Shown piece after piece: positions 6,423-8,544 of a stretch of 8,544 nt of DNA. Every line of letters begins with the position of its first letter. The first letter of the stretch is position 1. The stretch spans positions 1 to 8,544 of the forward strand of contig DMFR01000204.1 in NCBI GenBank assembly GCA_003450125.1, in the 5' to 3' direction. A model generated the notes under the pieces. That model was not told where the DNA came from. It did not search any database and worked only from the letters and a program-made list of their open reading frames with translations. This DNA is from Prolixibacteraceae bacterium (GTDB taxonomy: Bacteria > Bacteroidota > Bacteroidia > Bacteroidales > Prolixibacteraceae). The position numbers and the translations under genes were made by a program.

Positions 6423-8216
6423 TTACATTCTTTCAGGAACTTCAATCCCCAATAGTTTCATGCCTGTTTTAATGGTTTTTCCAACCGTTTCAGCTATAAT
6501 TAAGCGAAGATTACGTACTTCTTCATTCTCTTCAGCCAGCATCGGAAATTCATGATAGAATTGATTAAATTCCTTGACCAATTCATAGACATAGTTTGCA
6601 ATCAATGCAGGACTGTATCCTTCACCTGCTTCTTTTACAGCAGTGGGAAATTGAGAAATTACTTTGATTAACTGTAGTTCCTTGGCTCCCGGTTCGGTAT
6701 TGATTTTAACCGTATGGTTTAATTCAATTTTCCGATCAGCCGCTTTGCGTAAAATGGAACGAATACGTGCATAAGTATATTGAATAAAGGGGCCGGTATG
6801 CCCATTGAAGTCAATGGACTCTTCAGGATTGAAGAGCATGTTTTTCTTTGGATCGACTTTCAGAATAAAATATTTCAATGCTCCCAATGCAATCATCCGA
6901 TAAGTTTCGGCAGCCTGTTCAGGTGTATAACCATCCAGCTTGCCCAATTCTTCGGAAGTTTTGCGCGATACCTCTATCATTTCAGCCATCAGGTCATCAG
7001 CATCCACTACCGTACCTTCACGTGATTTCATTTTCCCTTGGGGAAGTTCAACCATTCCATAAGAGAAATGATGCAATCCTTTCCCAAATTCAAAACCTAA
7101 TTTATCGAGTAAAATAGACAATACCTGGAAGTGATAAATCTGTTCGTTGCCAACCACATAAATCATCTGGTCGATGGGATAGTCCTGAAAGCGTTCTTTG
7201 GCTGTACCGATATCTTGGGTCATATAGACCGAAGTGCCATCACTGCGAAGCAAAATCTTCTGGTCCAATCCTTCGGCAGTCAGATCAGCCCAAACTGATG
7301 AATCCTCTTTTTGATAGAAAACACCTTCAGCAAGGCCCCTTAAAACTTCATTTTTACCATAAAGATAGGTCTCAGATTCATAGTATATCTTATCGAAATC
7401 GACCCCCAGTTCTTTGTAGGTTACATCAAATCCGGCATAAACCCACTGGTTCATCATTTCCCAAAGCTGAATGGTTTCTGGATCTTTGGCTTCCCATTTA
7501 AGTAACATCTCGCGTGCTCCCTGCATGGATGGAGCATTCTGTTCTGCATTTTCCTTTGTTTCCCCTTGAGCAATCAAAGCGGCTATTTCCTTTTTGTATT
7601 CCTGATCAAATTTCACATAGTAGTTACCTACAAGGTGGTCGCCTTTGATGCCTGTGTTTTCAGGAGTTTGCCCATTGCCCCACATTTTCCATGCATACAT
7701 GGATTTACAGATATGGATACCCCTGTCATTCACGATGTTGGTTTTTACAACCTTATGTCCATTTGCTTTAAGAATCTCGCCTAGTGAAAACCCTAAAAGG
7801 TTATTTCGGATATGCCCCAGATGCAATGGCTTATTGGTATTGGGCGACGAATATTCAACCATAACAAGTTTCGATGATTCTCCCGGCACTGTGATTCCGT
7901 AGTTTTCTGTACAACTTACTGAATTAAGGACTGACACCCAGTAATCGGCTGAGATCACAAGGTTTAAAAATCCTTTTACCACATTGTATTTATTGACCTC
8001 TTCCACGTTGTGCTGAAGATAATCCCCAATCTCGGCAGCTGTTTGTTCTGGCGATTTCCTGGACATACGAACAAACGGAAATACCACTACCGTGATATCA
8101 CCTTCAAACTCTTTCCTTGTATTTTGTAGCTGAACAAGGCTTTGATCTATTTGCTGTCCGTAGCATTTCTCAATGGCTTCAACAATTTTGTCACGTATAA
8201 TCAGTTCAATCGACAT
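6423..8216 (-). CDS. argS: Arginyl-tRNA synthetase (class I)
   Basis: This 597-residue cytoplasmic enzyme charges tRNA-Arg with arginine using ATP. Its length is normal for the Bacteroidota form. The N-terminal Add-1 (tRNA D-loop-binding) domain covers about 1-90. The class I catalytic core starts with EYSSPNTNKPLHLGHIRN at about 121-138, in which HLGH (132-135) is the HIGH signature. The second signature, usually KMSKS, is KMKSREGT at 395-402, a form found in many ArgRS. SDGTSVYMTQDIGTA (about 325-339) is the conserved arginine/ATP-site region. The C-terminal DALR anticodon-binding domain covers about 475-597, opening with GPFIQYTYARIRSIL and ending GIEVPERM. All expected parts are present, with no frameshift. 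It converges on the sensor kinase gene with a shared terminator between them, and has a good -7 element just upstream of its own start. Confidence 0.98.
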   Translation of the reverse strand: MSIELIIRDKIVEAIEKCYGQQIDQSLVQLQNTRKEFEGDITVVVFPFVRMSRKSPEQTAAEIGDYLQHNVEEVNKYNVVKGFLNLVISADYWVSVLNSVSCTENYGITVPGESSKLVMVEYSSPNTNKPLHLGHIRNNLLGFSLGEILKANGHKVVKTNIVNDRGIHICKSMYAWKMWGNGQTPENTGIKGDHLVGNYYVKFDQEYKKEIAALIAQGETKENAEQNAPSMQGAREMLLKWEAKDPETIQLWEMMNQWVYAGFDVTYKELGVDFDKIYYESETYLYGKNEVLRGLAEGVFYQKEDSSVWADLTAEGLDQKILLRSDGTSVYMTQDIGTAKERFQDYPIDQMIYVVGNEQIYHFQVLSILLDKLGFEFGKGLHHFSYGMVELPQGKMKSREGTVVDADDLMAEMIEVSRKTSEELGKLDGYTPEQAAETYRMIALGALKYFILKVDPKKNMLFNPEESIDFNGHTGPFIQYTYARIRSILRKAADRKIELNHTVKINTEPGAKELQLIKVISQFPTAVKEAGEGYSPALIANYVYELVKEFNQFYHEFPMLAEENEEVRNLRLIIAETVGKTIKTGMKLLGIEVPERM

Positions 8217-8241
8217 TCTTTTAGTATTGAAATTTGAGCCA

Positions 8242-8249
8242 CAAAGATA
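8242..8249 (-). promoter_or_regulatory. Bacteroidota-type -7 promoter element for argS
   Basis: Read on the minus strand this is TATCTTTG, an exact match to the TAnnTTTG -7 consensus of the Bacteroidota primary sigma factor. It lies 26 bp upstream of the argS ATG, which predicts a short leader of roughly 20 nt. A clear TTTG -33 box is not visible at the expected spacing, but -33 is the weaker element in this phylum. Confidence 0.6.
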
Positions 8250-8391
8250 TTTGAATTTCGCGATTATAGGTTTTCTTAATAAAGATTAGCGATGAATGAT
8301 TTCAATTCCTTTTCATTTAATTCATAATGGATCAAATTACAAAAGAAATAACCCATTTTGGATTTGTTAATGATTAATATGGGGTTCAACG

Positions 8392-8425
8392 AAAAGCCCT
8401 GCCTAATTGAATAGACAGGGCTTTT
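8392..8425 (-). terminator. Intrinsic terminator downstream of the OmpA-family gene
   Basis: AAAAGCCCTG (8392-8401) and CAGGGCTTTT (8416-8425) form a perfect 10-bp stem. Inside it CTA (8403-8405) pairs with TAG (8412-8414) after one mismatch, leaving a 6-nt loop. It sits 51 bp past the stop of the minus-strand gene at the right edge and supplies a TTTT tail in that direction. No plus-strand gene ends here, so it most likely serves the minus-strand gene. Confidence 0.75.
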
Positions 8426-8476
8426 AAACAATTTATAAAGTTCTATTTTAACAGTTTAATCATTAAACCTATCTCT

Positions 8477-8544
8477 TTATTTCATTTTAAAGATTTCGAA
8501 TTCAACACGACGGTTCAACAAGCGACCTTCCGGAGTGGCATTGT
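8477..8544 (-). CDS. OmpA-family protein, C-terminal end only (cut by the window edge)
   Basis: Reading the minus strand from 8542 gives 21 complete codons and a TAA stop at 8477-8479. The peptide is NATPEGRLLNRRVEFEIFKMK. The N-x-x-x-x-G-R-x-x-NRRVEF pattern is the hallmark end of OmpA-like peptidoglycan-binding domains, in which the conserved arginine near this motif helps bind diaminopimelate in the cell wall. The protein would lie in the outer membrane or periplasm. The N-terminal domain type (barrel, lipoprotein or TPR/PD40 fusion) cannot be known because the rest lies beyond the window. The terminator at 8392-8425 lies just downstream. Confidence 0.85.
   Translation of the reverse strand, partial: NATPEGRLLNRRVEFEIFKMK

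Noticed and set aside
6780..7117. Overlapping plus-strand open frames opposite argS
   Set aside because: They lie antisense to conserved catalytic and DALR-region codons of argS and show no protein-like motif.
8250..8391. Small gene or RNA between the argS promoter and the next terminator
   Set aside because: The stretch is AT-rich, has no sustained open frame, and has no stable stem apart from the terminator itself.

Overview
The window looks like chromosomal DNA from a member of the Bacteroidota, probably of the Bacteroidales or Marinilabiliales type. Four signs support this. There is a large periplasmic-propeller sensor kinase of the kind abundant in this phylum. A Bacteroidota-type -7 element (TAnnTTTG) lies in front of argS. 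Clear Shine-Dalgarno sequences are missing. An OmpA-family C-terminus ends with the typical NATPEGR...NRRVEF motif. The species cannot be named from this sequence.

Layout, left to right. Positions 1-147 are AT-rich and non-coding, with an imperfect palindrome at 76-110. Three plus-strand genes follow: a stand-alone corrinoid (B12-carrying) protein (148-816), a stand-alone homocysteine S-methyltransferase (1057-1959), and a stand-alone relative of the MetH reactivation domain (1996-2691). Together they correspond to three of the four modules of cobalamin-dependent methionine synthase, made as separate polypeptides. The module that would deliver the methyl group (methyl-tetrahydrofolate binding, or a substrate:corrinoid methyltransferase) is not in the window. 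The 240-bp gap between the first two genes is filled by two degenerate arrays that share an 8-bp period.

Next is a 1153-residue membrane sensor histidine kinase (2840-6301) with 14 propeller repeats, a Y_Y_Y domain, one membrane helix, a coiled coil and a complete kinase core. It has no receiver or DNA-binding domain, and no response regulator gene lies beside it. It converges on argS (arginyl-tRNA synthetase, minus strand, 6423-8216), and a perfect 11-bp stem between them could terminate both. To the right are the argS promoter, another intrinsic terminator, and the last codons of a minus-strand OmpA-family protein that runs off the window.

Functionally, the first three genes probably make methionine from homocysteine: the corrinoid protein carries the methyl group, the Hcy-binding enzyme takes it, and the activation protein rescues oxidised cob(II)alamin. 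The kinase, argS and the OmpA gene show no evident link to that pathway. I do not see a clearly new system. The items most worth a second look are the dissected methionine synthase with no visible methyl donor, the cysteine-rich tail of its activation protein, and the 8-bp-periodic spacer.
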